The notes beneath the pieces are model-generated. The model ran no database searches. It worked only from the letters and a program-made list of their open reading frames with translations, and was not told where the DNA came from. A DNA stretch of 64,000 bases from Bacillota bacterium. Its GTDB lineage: Bacteria > Bacillota_A > Clostridia > Lachnospirales > Lachnospiraceae. Numbering within the stretch: position 1 is the first letter of the stretch; every line of letters starts with the position of its first letter. The stretch lies in NCBI GenBank assembly GCA_023443625.1, contig JAEZTQ010000037.1, positions 1 through 64,000 on the forward strand, read 5' to 3'. Both the position numbers and the translations under genes were made by a program. This document shows, piece by piece, positions 36,307 through 45,590 of this stretch.

Positions 36307-37297
36307 TCAATATGTATATGCTGTTACAAAGCAATTGCCTGTAGATTTGCGTGAGGATATAGGCAAGGAATTGCGGATTAATATTGAAGATATGCTGCCG
36401 GAGGAGGCAACAGAAGGGGAGGTAAGTGAGGTACTTGAGAAATTGGGTAATCCAAGGAAGCTTGCAGATGAATATAACCCCAGGAAAAGATACTTAATTG
36501 GTCCTGCTGTTTATGATCTCTATATTTACGTACTTAAGCTGGTCATAGGAATCTGTACTGCAGTATTTGCAGGTATAACAATCCTTGGTTGGTTTGCAGA
36601 TATCATTCAAGTGGATTTAAGTATATATAATTTTGTCGACCTTACCCTAGAATTGTTTTTGTCTATAGGGAATGGTGTTATACAGGGTGCTATCTGGGTA
36701 ACTCTAGTCTTTGTTATATACGAGAGAATTAATGAGAAGGAAGGAAGCTCAAAGGCTAGCGATCTGTGGTCAGTGGACAATTTACCGGAATTACCAACAT
36801 ACAGCAGAAAAATCTCCCGTGGGGAAACAATCTTTACCATGATTGCAATTATCTTTGGTACAGCATTGCTACGCTTTCAACCCCAGCTAATTGCCATATA
36901 CTTAAGGGATGATAATGGTATCATTAACAGGATCCCCTTATTTAACATAGAAAGATTAGAAAAATATATGGTGTTTATCCTTCTATTTGCTATTTATCAA
37001 TTGGGTATGTGTATATGGAAGTTTGTTGTTGGTCACTTTAACATACCGATGTTGATTGGTGATGTAATTAGCAATGCTCTACAAAGCATTCTAACCATTC
37101 TTATCTTAAGGGATAAAGCTATAATAAATTCAGAATTTATTAAGAAGCTATATGAGATATTAGACATTTCTGACAAGTCCTTTAAGGGCTGGGATATGGG
37201 TATGAAGGTATTTATATTAATTGTAATTCTTATATGTATTTGGGATAGTGTATGGAGCTTTATTAAATACAGGAAGGCTATAAAGAACTTTGCCTAA
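36293..37297 (+). CDS. HAAS-domain membrane protein (PadR-coupled)
   Basis: A 334-residue protein. Residues 1-60 form an HAAS/DUF1700-type helical domain (VDLREDIGKELRINIEDML; VLEKLGNPRKLADEY). Six or so membrane helices follow from about residue 80. HAAS proteins are typically encoded with PadR regulators and may transmit envelope or lipid signals. The precise role is unknown. The start lies inside the padR gene with GGAGGAG as ribosome site. Confidence 0.8.
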   Translation: MKLIDQYVYAVTKQLPVDLREDIGKELRINIEDMLPEEATEGEVSEVLEKLGNPRKLADEYNPRKRYLIGPAVYDLYIYVLKLVIGICTAVFAGITILGWFADIIQVDLSIYNFVDLTLELFLSIGNGVIQGAIWVTLVFVIYERINEKEGSSKASDLWSVDNLPELPTYSRKISRGETIFTMIAIIFGTALLRFQPQLIAIYLRDDNGIINRIPLFNIERLEKYMVFILLFAIYQLGMCIWKFVVGHFNIPMLIGDVISNALQSILTILILRDKAIINSEFIKKLYEILDISDKSFKGWDMGMKVFILIVILICIWDSVWSFIKYRKAIKNFA

Positions 37298-37406
37298 ATT
37301 GTAATCTATAAAGAGTAGGCTATATTTTATAAAAGAACATAGAGTTAAGGAATGACATTACTCTTTCTCAAATATATTTAAGTAATAAATAGTATTTGGA
37401 GTGTTT

Positions 37407-38225
37407 ATGGTACCAAAAATACGCAAAAAAGTTTTGATTTGGTTTCTTGCTTTTACTTTATTGTATTTTCTTGGTGGCGGTATTGCTATGATAAGGAATG
37501 CTTATGGCAAAGAGGCAATTAAGGAAGCATCAACAGAGAACTGGGGATTAGGATTTTCCACGGAGGGGCAGCCACCTACAGCGAACAAGACGGCTTCAGA
37601 ATTAAAGAAGTTGGATACCTATTATATTGGAGATACTAGTAAGAAGGTAATCTATTTAACCTTTGATGCTGGATATGAAAACGGCAATACCCCAGCAATA
37701 CTTGATGCACTTAAAAAACACCAGGTACAAGCAACCTTCTTTCTGGTAGGTAATTATATAACCACCAGTCCGGAGCTGGTTAAGAGAATGGTAGAGGAGG
37801 GCCACATGGTGGCTAATCATACCTACTCCCATCCTAACATGTCAAATATAGGCTCTGTGGAGGGTTTTAAAAAGGAACTTGAGACTTTAGAGGTTGCCTA
37901 TGAAGAGGTAACAGGGCAGAAAATGGTGAAGCTTTATCGGCCACCTCAGGGTAAATATAGTGAAAACAATTTAAAAATGGCAAAGGACCTGGGTTATAAG
38001 ACATTCTTTTGGAGTCTTGCTTATGTGGATTGGTATAATGATAAGCAGCCCACTAAGGAAGAGGCCTTTAAGAAACTCCTTGGAAGAATACATCCGGGAG
38101 CCATCGTTCTCTTGCACAGTACATCAAAGACAAATGCTAGTATCTTAGATGAGTTACTGACAAAGTGGGAGGAGATGGGATATACCTTTGGTACCTTAGA
38201 GGAGTTTGTTGATGAAGGGGAATAA
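37407..38225 (+). CDS. pdaA: PdaA-like polysaccharide (muramic-delta-lactam) deacetylase
   Basis: A 272-residue protein with an N-terminal signal anchor (KVLIWFLAFTLLYFLGGGIA) and one NodB deacetylase domain. Metal/catalytic motifs are visible: TFDAGYENG (about 88-96, in which PdaA proteins have D-x-G-Y-E-N-G), HTYSHPNM (about 139-146), RPPQGKYS and HPGAIVLLHS. PdaA removes acetyl groups from muramic acid during delta-lactam formation in spore cortex, so this gene hints that the organism can sporulate. The ATG at 37407 is supported by GGAG at 37398-37401; a GTG at 37401 overlaps that site. Confidence 0.85.
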   Translation: MVPKIRKKVLIWFLAFTLLYFLGGGIAMIRNAYGKEAIKEASTENWGLGFSTEGQPPTANKTASELKKLDTYYIGDTSKKVIYLTFDAGYENGNTPAILDALKKHQVQATFFLVGNYITTSPELVKRMVEEGHMVANHTYSHPNMSNIGSVEGFKKELETLEVAYEEVTGQKMVKLYRPPQGKYSENNLKMAKDLGYKTFFWSLAYVDWYNDKQPTKEEAFKKLLGRIHPGAIVLLHSTSKTNASILDELLTKWEEMGYTFGTLEEFVDEGE

Positions 38226-38231
38226 ATAGAT

Positions 38232-38273
38232 ATGGGGTTATTGCAGCAATAATTATTGTTGCAATAACCCCAT
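38232..38273. terminator. 42-bp near-perfect palindrome between convergent genes
   Basis: Bases 38232-38252 and 38253-38273 are inverse complements except for one G-T position, with no central spacer. It follows the deacetylase stop by 6 bp and precedes the ABC exporter's 3' end by 34 bp. It probably terminates in both directions, although no long T-run follows. Confidence 0.6.
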
Positions 38274-38306
38274 TATCATGAATGATTTTCTATTGTCAAA
38301 AGCTCT

Positions 38307-40037
38307 TTATTGTTTGATTTGTGCTTGATTTAAACGACGATAAAGACCCTCTTGATTTAGTAATTCCTCATGAGTTCCTTTTTGCACAATACGCCCTTCT
38401 TCCATAACCAGAATCATATCTGCATTCTGAATTGTTGATAGTCTATGTGCAATGGCAATAACGGTTCTTGTTCCTGATAGATCAGCGATAGCTTTTTGAA
38501 TTTCTCTCTCTGTCTCCACATCTACGGAAGCAGTTGCTTCATCAAGTATGATAATGGGTGCCTTTCGAAGGATTGCCCTTGCGATAGCGATTCGTTGTTT
38601 TTGCCCTCCGGAGAGACGCATTCCCCGTTCCCCTACAGAGGTTTCATACTGGTCTGGCATTTCCATAATGTTATCGTGGATTCTGGCTGCCTTAGCAGCA
38701 TCAATTATATCTTCTTTACTTGCCGCTGGATCTGCATATCCAATATTGTCTGCAATAGTGCCATTAAATAAAAAGGTATCCTGAAGAACTGGAGCAATAT
38801 TAGCACGGAGGCTTTGCAGAGTTACTTTCTTAATATCTTTTCCATCGATGAAGATATTACCGGCTGTTGGATCATAGAAGCGGGAGATTAATTGGGTTAA
38901 TGTTGTCTTTCCAACACCTGTTGGGCCAACCAAAGCAATCATCTCTCCTGGCCTACAGGAAAAGCTAATATTATTGAGCACAGGAACCTTTTCTTCATAA
39001 TAAAAATTAACACTATCGAAAGTAATACCCCCCTTTACCTGAGTTAAATCCTTTGCATCCGGTGCATCTGTTATATCATTGGGTGTGTCCAGCACCATCA
39101 TAACCCGCTGTGCACCTGCTAATGCCTGCTGCATATCTTCAAGAAGCCTGGCAAGTCCTGATATAGGTGTATAGAAGAGGGAAAGATAAAGTATAAATTC
39201 AACAATGTCAGCCACGGATAGGTCACCTGTAAAAGCCAGAAGACCACCGATTCCAACGACAATAATGGTACCAATGGAAGAGAGAAACTCAACTCCAGGA
39301 TGGAACACACCACTTAAATTAAGGGCATGTAAAACTGCCTTTGTATAAGTACTGGTATGAGCAGTAACCTGTTCCATTTCATAAGCCTCCTGGCCGAAGG
39401 CTTGAATCTCATGAATACCCGAGAAATTATCCTGTAGCTTTGCATTCAATTCAGCCAAGGATTGTTGAGATTTCTTAAAGTTTGGTTGAATTTTTTTTGA
39501 GAAAATCCATCCAGAAAATAAAATAAAGGGAATTGGTATACAGGTTAAGAGAGCCAGTTTGACATTGATATTTAACAGAACTAACATTACTCCAATGACG
39601 GTTACAACATTAGTAAATATCTCAGGAATAATATGGGCATAGAGAAGTTCAAAGGTGGAAGTATCATTAATCACACGGCTCATTAAATCTCCCGTTTGTT
39701 TATCATGGAAAAAATTCATGGAAAAGCTTTGAATTTTATTGTATATTCCATTGCGGATATCCTCAACGAGATGCCAGGCTGCTTTATGTGCAAGATAATT
39801 ACTTAAATATCGAAATAGAATTCGTAGTAAGTATAGAAGTAATAAAGCTATTGTCAGCTGGGTAAGCTCATTCCTCCAGTTATCAGTCTTACCATTTTCG
39901 ACTAGAGAGGTTATTGATGAGAGGAATTTCGGTGCTATCAGGTTGATTATGGTAACAGCTAGGGTTGATATAATAGCAACAAAATAAAAAGCTTTATACC
40001 TAGTTGCTTCTTTTCCAAGTCTCCATAGAAGTTTCAT
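38307..40037 (-). CDS. ABC exporter, fused permease and ATPase (MsbA/LmrA-type)
   Basis: A 576-residue half-transporter. The N-terminal ABC transmembrane domain has six helices (about 15-300), and the nucleotide-binding domain (about 335-570) has Walker A GPTGVGKTT, signature LSGGQKQRIAIARA, Walker B IIILDEATASVD and the switch His in AIAHRLST. It works as a homodimer exporting lipids, drugs or peptides. The substrate cannot be told from sequence. AAGGAGG precedes the ATG. No partner half-transporter is adjacent. Confidence 0.92.
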   Translation of the reverse strand: MKLLWRLGKEATRYKAFYFVAIISTLAVTIINLIAPKFLSSITSLVENGKTDNWRNELTQLTIALLLLYLLRILFRYLSNYLAHKAAWHLVEDIRNGIYNKIQSFSMNFFHDKQTGDLMSRVINDTSTFELLYAHIIPEIFTNVVTVIGVMLVLLNINVKLALLTCIPIPFILFSGWIFSKKIQPNFKKSQQSLAELNAKLQDNFSGIHEIQAFGQEAYEMEQVTAHTSTYTKAVLHALNLSGVFHPGVEFLSSIGTIIVVGIGGLLAFTGDLSVADIVEFILYLSLFYTPISGLARLLEDMQQALAGAQRVMMVLDTPNDITDAPDAKDLTQVKGGITFDSVNFYYEEKVPVLNNISFSCRPGEMIALVGPTGVGKTTLTQLISRFYDPTAGNIFIDGKDIKKVTLQSLRANIAPVLQDTFLFNGTIADNIGYADPAASKEDIIDAAKAARIHDNIMEMPDQYETSVGERGMRLSGGQKQRIAIARAILRKAPIIILDEATASVDVETEREIQKAIADLSGTRTVIAIAHRLSTIQNADMILVMEEGRIVQKGTHEELLNQEGLYRRLNQAQIKQ

Positions 40038-40236
40038 ATATTTGGGCCTCCTTGATGTTGTGAATACACTTTTCTCTTTTGATGTACTGTTTATTTTAAC
40101 AAATAAATAAGTTATGTAAATAGTAAATGATCAATAATTTAAAAAATGAATATAGAAACCACCCTAGTTATATTCAGAGACATGGGATTATATACTAATT
40201 TAAAAGAAGTTAGTTTTTTGGGGGAGGGAAAGAGGT

Positions 40237-41061
40237 TTGACGACCAGAAAGGCACTAACATGGGTATTATTGTGGTTAGATCTAGCACTATGTACGAATT
40301 TAGGCATATTGTATTTCGCAGGTAACGATAAAGCCTTGGAATTTTCAATTGGGTATATTCTAGAACAAAGTTTGAGTATTGATAATCTGTTTTTATTTAT
40401 ATTAGTATTTTCAAGCTTCGGTATATCAGTGGAATATCAGAGAAGAATATTAAATTATGGAATAGCGGGTGCATTTGTTTTTAGGTTTATCTTTATTGCT
40501 TTAGGAGCTACCATTATTCATAAGTTTCATTCCATGCTGTATGTATTTGGCGTCATACTAATAATCAGTGGATGCCGGATGCTGCGATGTCAGAAGGAGG
40601 AGGTATGCTTTGAGAAGAGTAAGCTAATAATATTACTGAATAAGATTATTCCCATTACTGATGGATTGGAGGGGGATAAGTTCTTTATAAGGAAAAATAA
40701 AACTTTATATGCAACCCCCCTATTTGCCATACTTATTATGATAGAATTTTCTGATATTATCTTTGCCCTAGATTCCATACCGGCAATTTTCTCAATCACT
40801 ACAGACCCGCTGATTGTATACCTATCCAATATATTTGCAATTTTAGGGCTAAGGAATATGTACTTTGTTCTTGGTAAAATTCATGAGAAGTTTAAGCTGG
40901 TTAAATATGGTGTGGCTGCTATATTGATATTTACCGGAGCCAAGCTTACCTTCTTACTTTTTAATATACATGTTCCCACAGAGTGGTCTCTATTAATTAT
41001 ATTGTCCTTACTAGGTGGAAGTATTGTGGCCTCCATGATTATATCCTCTATAGAGGTTTAG
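40237..41061 (+). CDS. TerC-family membrane protein (Alx/YkoY-like)
   Basis: A 274-residue protein with eight to nine helices. Diagnostic TerC motifs are EQSLSIDNLFLF at about 43-54 and EFSDIIFALDSIPA in the second half, whose acidic residues are thought to bind Mn2+ or other metals. Family members export manganese or metallate exoenzymes. The start is a TTG with GGGAGG about 9 bp upstream. I see no yybP-ykoY manganese riboswitch in the 200 bp before it, only a TGAATATA/TATATTCA dyad at 40147-40176. It is convergent with the next gene with no base between stops. Confidence 0.88.
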   Translation: MTTRKALTWVLLWLDLALCTNLGILYFAGNDKALEFSIGYILEQSLSIDNLFLFILVFSSFGISVEYQRRILNYGIAGAFVFRFIFIALGATIIHKFHSMLYVFGVILIISGCRMLRCQKEEVCFEKSKLIILLNKIIPITDGLEGDKFFIRKNKTLYATPLFAILIMIEFSDIIFALDSIPAIFSITTDPLIVYLSNIFAILGLRNMYFVLGKIHEKFKLVKYGVAAILIFTGAKLTFLLFNIHVPTEWSLLIILSLLGGSIVASMIISSIEV

Positions 41062-42318
41062 CTAATGTTTAGGGACCTGGATTAGCTCATCCAGAAACTT
41101 AATATATTGATTCTGAAGCTGGGTATCACTCTGCTCAATCCGATTATTAAGCATTTGTTCTAAGAAGGGTATGGTTACTGGAAGATACTTTTCTAGTTCT
41201 AGTAAATACTCCTGTGAAAAAAAATTCTTACTTTGTATTACAGAGGTAAATATAAGCTGATAACAGGTAGTAAGAAGGAAATTCCGAAACTCTAAAGTGC
41301 CTGATGTATAATTTGTAATTATATTATGTATATAATGCAACAATTTGTTTACCATTTTCTCTTCATTGGGACTACTTCTATCAAAGGTAAGAATTGTACT
41401 GTATCCCTTCTCACTGTCCTCTCCAATATCTTGTAGATCGTCAGCTAACTGCAAGAAAAAACCAAAGCTTAAGTAAAATAGAAAGTCCTCTTGGGTAATT
41501 TCCTTATTAACAAAGAAACGATCAATGAGCACAGATATCCCGCCCTTATAGACAGAGATATTTAGTCTTTCCTCATAGGAGAGAGGAAAATCCTTATTTT
41601 GCTGCTTTAAGCTTAATTCCTGCGCTTCGAGCATTATAAGAAGTAATTCATAAATCGATGGGAACATAGAACGGGGATAGGTACTTTCTATTGCTTGAAG
41701 GAGATCACAGGTCTTAGAGTGATGTAAGGTATTGGGATTAACCACCTTCCCTTGAATTTTATCCTTGATAATTTGATTATATTCAAGTTTATTTGTTGGG
41801 GTGGAATTTATGCTGTCAATATAATTATCTGTAAAAGGGTAGAGCATACTATAACCAAAGGCGGCCATATTAAAGTCTGTTTTATCCTGATGTATTTCCT
41901 TGAACATAAGATATACGATATAATTTCTTAGGGCTTGTCCAATATCGCCAAAGGTAAGCTCTGGTGCAAAGCTTCTTACCTGACGAAGAAATTCAAGAAC
42001 CTCATCAAGGATTGCATCAAGGGTCTGTGGTTTCATTACATCATGGAGATTGAGGATAGTTTCCTCGTATAGTATAGTATTTAAGAAATTCAAAATATCT
42101 TGCTTCTTTCTGCGCTTTCTAATGGAAATACGAGAAAAGCTTTTCATCTGCTTCTGAAAATTATCCAAAATTGAAGTAATATATCTTTCATTCTCTATTT
42201 TTTTATCTAAAGCTATGACAGTCAAAAAAGAGGGAAAAACCTCCGCTGACATAGTCCATTCCATCTTAATTCTATGAAAAAACTCTTCCTTCTGTACAAT
42301 CATCTCCAATAATCCCAT
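41062..42318 (-). CDS. Orphan class-I isoprenoid-synthase-like protein
   Basis: A 418-residue, almost all-helical cytoplasmic protein. Two acidic motifs in the second half match the prenyl synthase/terpene synthase plan: DNYID at 164-168 and FFLQLADDLQDIGED at about 287-301. The latter closely resembles the FQxxDDxxD second aspartate-rich motif of prenyltransferases. A Lys-Gly-Gly at 258-260 sits where a substrate-binding Lys could lie. It is therefore probably a Mg2+-dependent class-I isoprenoid enzyme or a degenerate relative. No isoprenoid pathway gene is adjacent, so substrate and product are unknown. AGGGG lies 9 bp before the ATG. Confidence 0.65.
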   Translation of the reverse strand: MGLLEMIVQKEEFFHRIKMEWTMSAEVFPSFLTVIALDKKIENERYITSILDNFQKQMKSFSRISIRKRRKKQDILNFLNTILYEETILNLHDVMKPQTLDAILDEVLEFLRQVRSFAPELTFGDIGQALRNYIVYLMFKEIHQDKTDFNMAAFGYSMLYPFTDNYIDSINSTPTNKLEYNQIIKDKIQGKVVNPNTLHHSKTCDLLQAIESTYPRSMFPSIYELLLIMLEAQELSLKQQNKDFPLSYEERLNISVYKGGISVLIDRFFVNKEITQEDFLFYLSFGFFLQLADDLQDIGEDSEKGYSTILTFDRSSPNEEKMVNKLLHYIHNIITNYTSGTLEFRNFLLTTCYQLIFTSVIQSKNFFSQEYLLELEKYLPVTIPFLEQMLNNRIEQSDTQLQNQYIKFLDELIQVPKH

Positions 42319-42420
42319 GTATACACGCCCCTACCATATTATGTTAAGCAGATTATACCATATGGAAGTTTTTGCATCAATGGGATATTCCTAGCGTGTA
42401 TTATTTTGCTAAGAATATTT

Positions 42421-42498
42421 AATAATAATTATCAATAAGGTTTATTGATAATTATTATTGATAAGACCCTTGATAATTGGAAATTAATCTATTACTAT
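42421..42498 (+). promoter_or_regulatory. 39-bp perfect palindrome plus promoter upstream of DUF3793 gene
   Basis: Bases 42421-42438 are the perfect inverse complement of 42442-42459, with spacer GGT. The arms contain GATAATTATT-type hexamers reminiscent of Fur boxes. Next to it are TTGATA (42470-42475) and TACTAT (42493-42498), 17 bp apart. Further ATTGATAA repeats lie at 42457-42464. It is a candidate metal-responsive operator; Fur assignment is inferred. Confidence 0.55.
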
Positions 42499-42540
42499 AT
42501 TGTCAGTTAGCAATGGCTAACCGAAATTAAGGAGGAGCCT

Positions 42541-43158
42541 ATGAACAATAGAAGAATACAGGAATATAGCTCTTTAGACAGTCGAGAATTGGATAATCAG
42601 ATAGCTCAACAGTGCGCTCCCCTTCTAACAGGGGTTAAAATATCAAACATTTTAAAAACTCATAGAAGGAATATGGAAAGAGTCTATACGATATTTAGTC
42701 ATACTACAGTGAAAGCAAAATGTATCTACTCTAATAGTGAAGAAATAATGATGTTTTTATATAAACCAGAAGAATTAGAGCAAGTCTTGAAGGATTTGGC
42801 AAATGCAGAAATTATGGTTAGCTTAGGTTATAAGTACATGGACTTAGAGGAGGTGCTTGAGAGTTTTACTAACAGATTTCACATATACATGGAGGATAGA
42901 AAAACCTTTCCTCACGAGATGGGATTACTCCTAGGATATCCGGCAGCAGATGTGATGGGCTTTATTGAGAATAAAGGTAAGGATTACTTATATTCAGGAT
43001 ATTGGAAAGTTTATAGCAACCTTGAGGAAGCATTAAATACCTTCCATCAATATCAACAAGCGAAAGAGGTTATTACCGGACTTATCGCTTGCGGGATGAG
43101 TATTCAGGGAGTTTTACAGGCATGTCAATTATATCAAAGGAAATCTAGTGTCGTATAA
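42541..43158 (+). CDS. DUF3793 family protein
   Basis: A 205-residue soluble protein with the family's hallmark FPHEMGLLLGYPAADVMGFI and SGYWKVYSNLEEA segments in the C-terminal half, and the CAPLLTGVKISNIL opening near the N-terminus. Function is not known to me. In Clostridia these genes occur near DUF2325 and iron-transport or flavodoxin genes (from memory), matching the DUF2325 neighbour 98 bp downstream and the Fur-like palindrome upstream. GGAGGAG precedes the ATG. Confidence 0.8.
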   Translation: MNNRRIQEYSSLDSRELDNQIAQQCAPLLTGVKISNILKTHRRNMERVYTIFSHTTVKAKCIYSNSEEIMMFLYKPEELEQVLKDLANAEIMVSLGYKYMDLEEVLESFTNRFHIYMEDRKTFPHEMGLLLGYPAADVMGFIENKGKDYLYSGYWKVYSNLEEALNTFHQYQQAKEVITGLIACGMSIQGVLQACQLYQRKSSVV

Positions 43159-43256
43159 GCTTTTATGTAGCCAGATACCTGATCATAGGTGTTAGTAGAT
43201 ATTTCTTAGGGTAGATAAGCGTACATCACACAAAAAAATAAGAAGGGAGTATACAA

Positions 43257-43547
43257 ATGAGTATTGTAATAATTGGAGGCCATGATCGTATGGTGTGTCA
43301 ATATAAACGAATTTGCAAGTCTTATCATTGTAAGGCAAAGATATTTACTCAAATGGCGGCCAATCTTAAGGATCAGATAGGCTCTCCGGATTTGGTGGTT
43401 GTCTTTACCAATACTGTTTCCCATAAGATGGTACGTTGTGTTATGTCTGAAGCGGAGCGCTGCAAGGCGGAAGTTGTAAGGTGTCATACCAGCAGTGGAA
43501 ATGCATTAACAGAAATACTGGAAGAAAGAATATATAGCTTGAAATAA
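43257..43547 (+). CDS. DUF2325 family protein
   Basis: A 96-residue protein beginning MSIVIIGGHDRM, with a later PDLVVVFTNTVSHKMVRCV and HTSSGNALTEIL. This is the complete small DUF2325 module. It has several Cys (C14, C19, C25, C61, C69, C75 region), so metal or redox sensing is possible. It is probably co-expressed with the DUF3793 gene. GAAGGGA precedes the ATG. Confidence 0.85.
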   Translation: MSIVIIGGHDRMVCQYKRICKSYHCKAKIFTQMAANLKDQIGSPDLVVVFTNTVSHKMVRCVMSEAERCKAEVVRCHTSSGNALTEILEERIYSLK

Positions 43548-43726
43548 GGTAAAATAAAGAGGTAAAGAGGGAAAATATGGTGGACTTTATTTGGCTTATG
43601 TGATAATATGTAAAAAAGAATAAGGTATTTATTTACATTAATCATGTTTCTTGCAGAACAAATTGTAACAAAAAGTAAAATTGTAGCGAACGCTTATTTA
43701 CCATAATATAAAGAGGGTTGTGAAAT

Positions 43727-45538
43727 TTGAAAAATATTACAAGGAAAGCAGTGAAAAAACAACTAAATATCTCTTATAGTAGTAATGGTAAAATTAAACT
43801 GTTTCATTGGGTTTTATTATCTGTCAGTATAACAGCATATATTCTCTTTTTCCTTATTATTAAGAATATTTCTGCTATGGGTGAAAATTCCTCCTTTAGC
43901 TTGGGCAATATAGTAATAAATAAGTACATATTAAACGGAGTTCTTGCCCAAGGACAGGTGATAGTAATAATCCTGATTACCCTTAATCCAATTAAGAGAA
44001 GTAGATTAATAGCCTTACTTTTATGTACCATTGCCTGTGCAGTATCACTTATAACTGTTCTAGTCGATAGGTATTATAATGCCTTGCCGGGTATAATTAT
44101 ACCTCTAACATCAGCTGGGATTTGCATACTTATATCGAAGAATGCAAGTAACTTAAACAGTCAGATACATAGGGCTTTGGAGTATAGCCGTATGGTTAAG
44201 AAAAATGATGTAAAGCTTCATCGTCTGGCATATTATGATACTCTTACGGAGCTTCCTAATCGTAAAATGATGATAAATCAAATTAACAAACTGACGACTT
44301 CAAATTTACCAATAAAGCCGCACTTTACACTGGTATATCTTGACCTTGATAATTTTAAAAAGATTAATGATACCGTAGGACACGGTGTAGGAGATGCGAT
44401 CCTTAAGGAAGTAGCACACAGATGGAAGGAATGCTGTGAAAAGGGAGATTTGCTTGGACGGGTTGGCGGAGATGAGTTTGTTATATTAATCAATCATAAG
44501 ACAGAACATTTGGCAATCTTGGATTATCTAACTGTTTTTCAGGGAGCAATTAAGGATTCCATTATTGTTAATCAGAAGGAATTTACCGTAAGTGCAAGCT
44601 TCGGTATAACCAAATATCCTGCAGATGGCAGCAATGCAGAGGAATTATTTAAAAATGCTGATATTGCTTTATATAAGGCAAAGAATTCCGGTAAGAATAG
44701 CATTCGTTTTTTTAATAAAGAAATGCAGGAGGAAATCCTAAAACGGATACAATTGGAGAGGGGATTAGTATCAGCTATTAGAAATAATGAGCTTTACATG
44801 GTCTTTCAGCCACAATATACAGCCAATACCAATGCATTAAGGGGGTATGAAGCTCTAATCAGGTGGAAGCATCCTGAACTTGGACTGGTAAAACCATCAG
44901 ATTTTATTCCCATCGCAGAAGAAACGGGACTTATTATTGATATAGGTAAATGGGTTATAGAGACGGTGTTGACTAAATTTACGGAATTCAAAGAAAAGCA
45001 TAATATAACCTCGGTGATATCAATTAATATCTCCGTAGCCCAGATTATCGAACCTTCTTTTATTACAATGTTAAAGGATGTCCTGAAAAAGACTGGATTT
45101 GATAGCAGATATCTGGAATTGGAAATAACAGAATCCGTCTTTATCTCTTATCCAGATCATGTTATAGAAGTAATTAATCAGTTAAAGGAATTAGGTATTC
45201 ATATTGCTCTCGATGATTTTGGGACAGGCTATGCCTCTTTAAATTATCTACATATATTGCCCATAAGTATCTTGAAGATTGATAAGAGTTTCATTGAAAA
45301 AGTTAGTACAAGCTCTTCCTTAGATAAAATAGTGGGGTCAATTATCTCATTATCCCATCAGCTGGGAATTAAAGTTATAGCAGAGGGAGTTGAGAAGGAG
45401 GAGCAACTAAATTATTTAGAACAACATAATTGCGATTATATTCAAGGATATTTGTTAAGTAAACCAATCGAAGAGGGACAGGTTATAGATTTGAGTAAAA
45501 GGTATATGGATAAGGAGGGTGTTATCCTCCTGGCCTAA
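43727..45538 (+). CDS. Membrane GGDEF-EAL protein (c-di-GMP synthesis/degradation)
   Basis: A 603-residue protein with about four N-terminal helices (residues 24-140). The GGDEF domain has an intact active site GGDEF at 247-251, and the EAL domain has EALIRW at 375-380, DDFGTGYASL at 496-505, KIDKSFI and AEGVE. Both active sites look complete. The inhibitory I-site (RxxD five residues before GGDEF) is replaced by EKGD at 238-241, so product inhibition is probably lost. The TTG start has AGAGGG 9 bp upstream. It likely links an unknown membrane signal to c-di-GMP level. Confidence 0.92.
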   Translation: MKNITRKAVKKQLNISYSSNGKIKLFHWVLLSVSITAYILFFLIIKNISAMGENSSFSLGNIVINKYILNGVLAQGQVIVIILITLNPIKRSRLIALLLCTIACAVSLITVLVDRYYNALPGIIIPLTSAGICILISKNASNLNSQIHRALEYSRMVKKNDVKLHRLAYYDTLTELPNRKMMINQINKLTTSNLPIKPHFTLVYLDLDNFKKINDTVGHGVGDAILKEVAHRWKECCEKGDLLGRVGGDEFVILINHKTEHLAILDYLTVFQGAIKDSIIVNQKEFTVSASFGITKYPADGSNAEELFKNADIALYKAKNSGKNSIRFFNKEMQEEILKRIQLERGLVSAIRNNELYMVFQPQYTANTNALRGYEALIRWKHPELGLVKPSDFIPIAEETGLIIDIGKWVIETVLTKFTEFKEKHNITSVISINISVAQIIEPSFITMLKDVLKKTGFDSRYLELEITESVFISYPDHVIEVINQLKELGIHIALDDFGTGYASLNYLHILPISILKIDKSFIEKVSTSSSLDKIVGSIISLSHQLGIKVIAEGVEKEEQLNYLEQHNCDYIQGYLLSKPIEEGQVIDLSKRYMDKEGVILLA

Positions 45539-45590
45539 GAAGCTGGGTTTCAAATAAAGTTTGCTGTATTTATTCCCCAATAATATATAG

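Noticed and set aside
40038..40236. Possible yybP-ykoY manganese riboswitch before terC
   Set aside because: The conserved riboswitch core and paired helices are not visible; only an 8-bp dyad is present.
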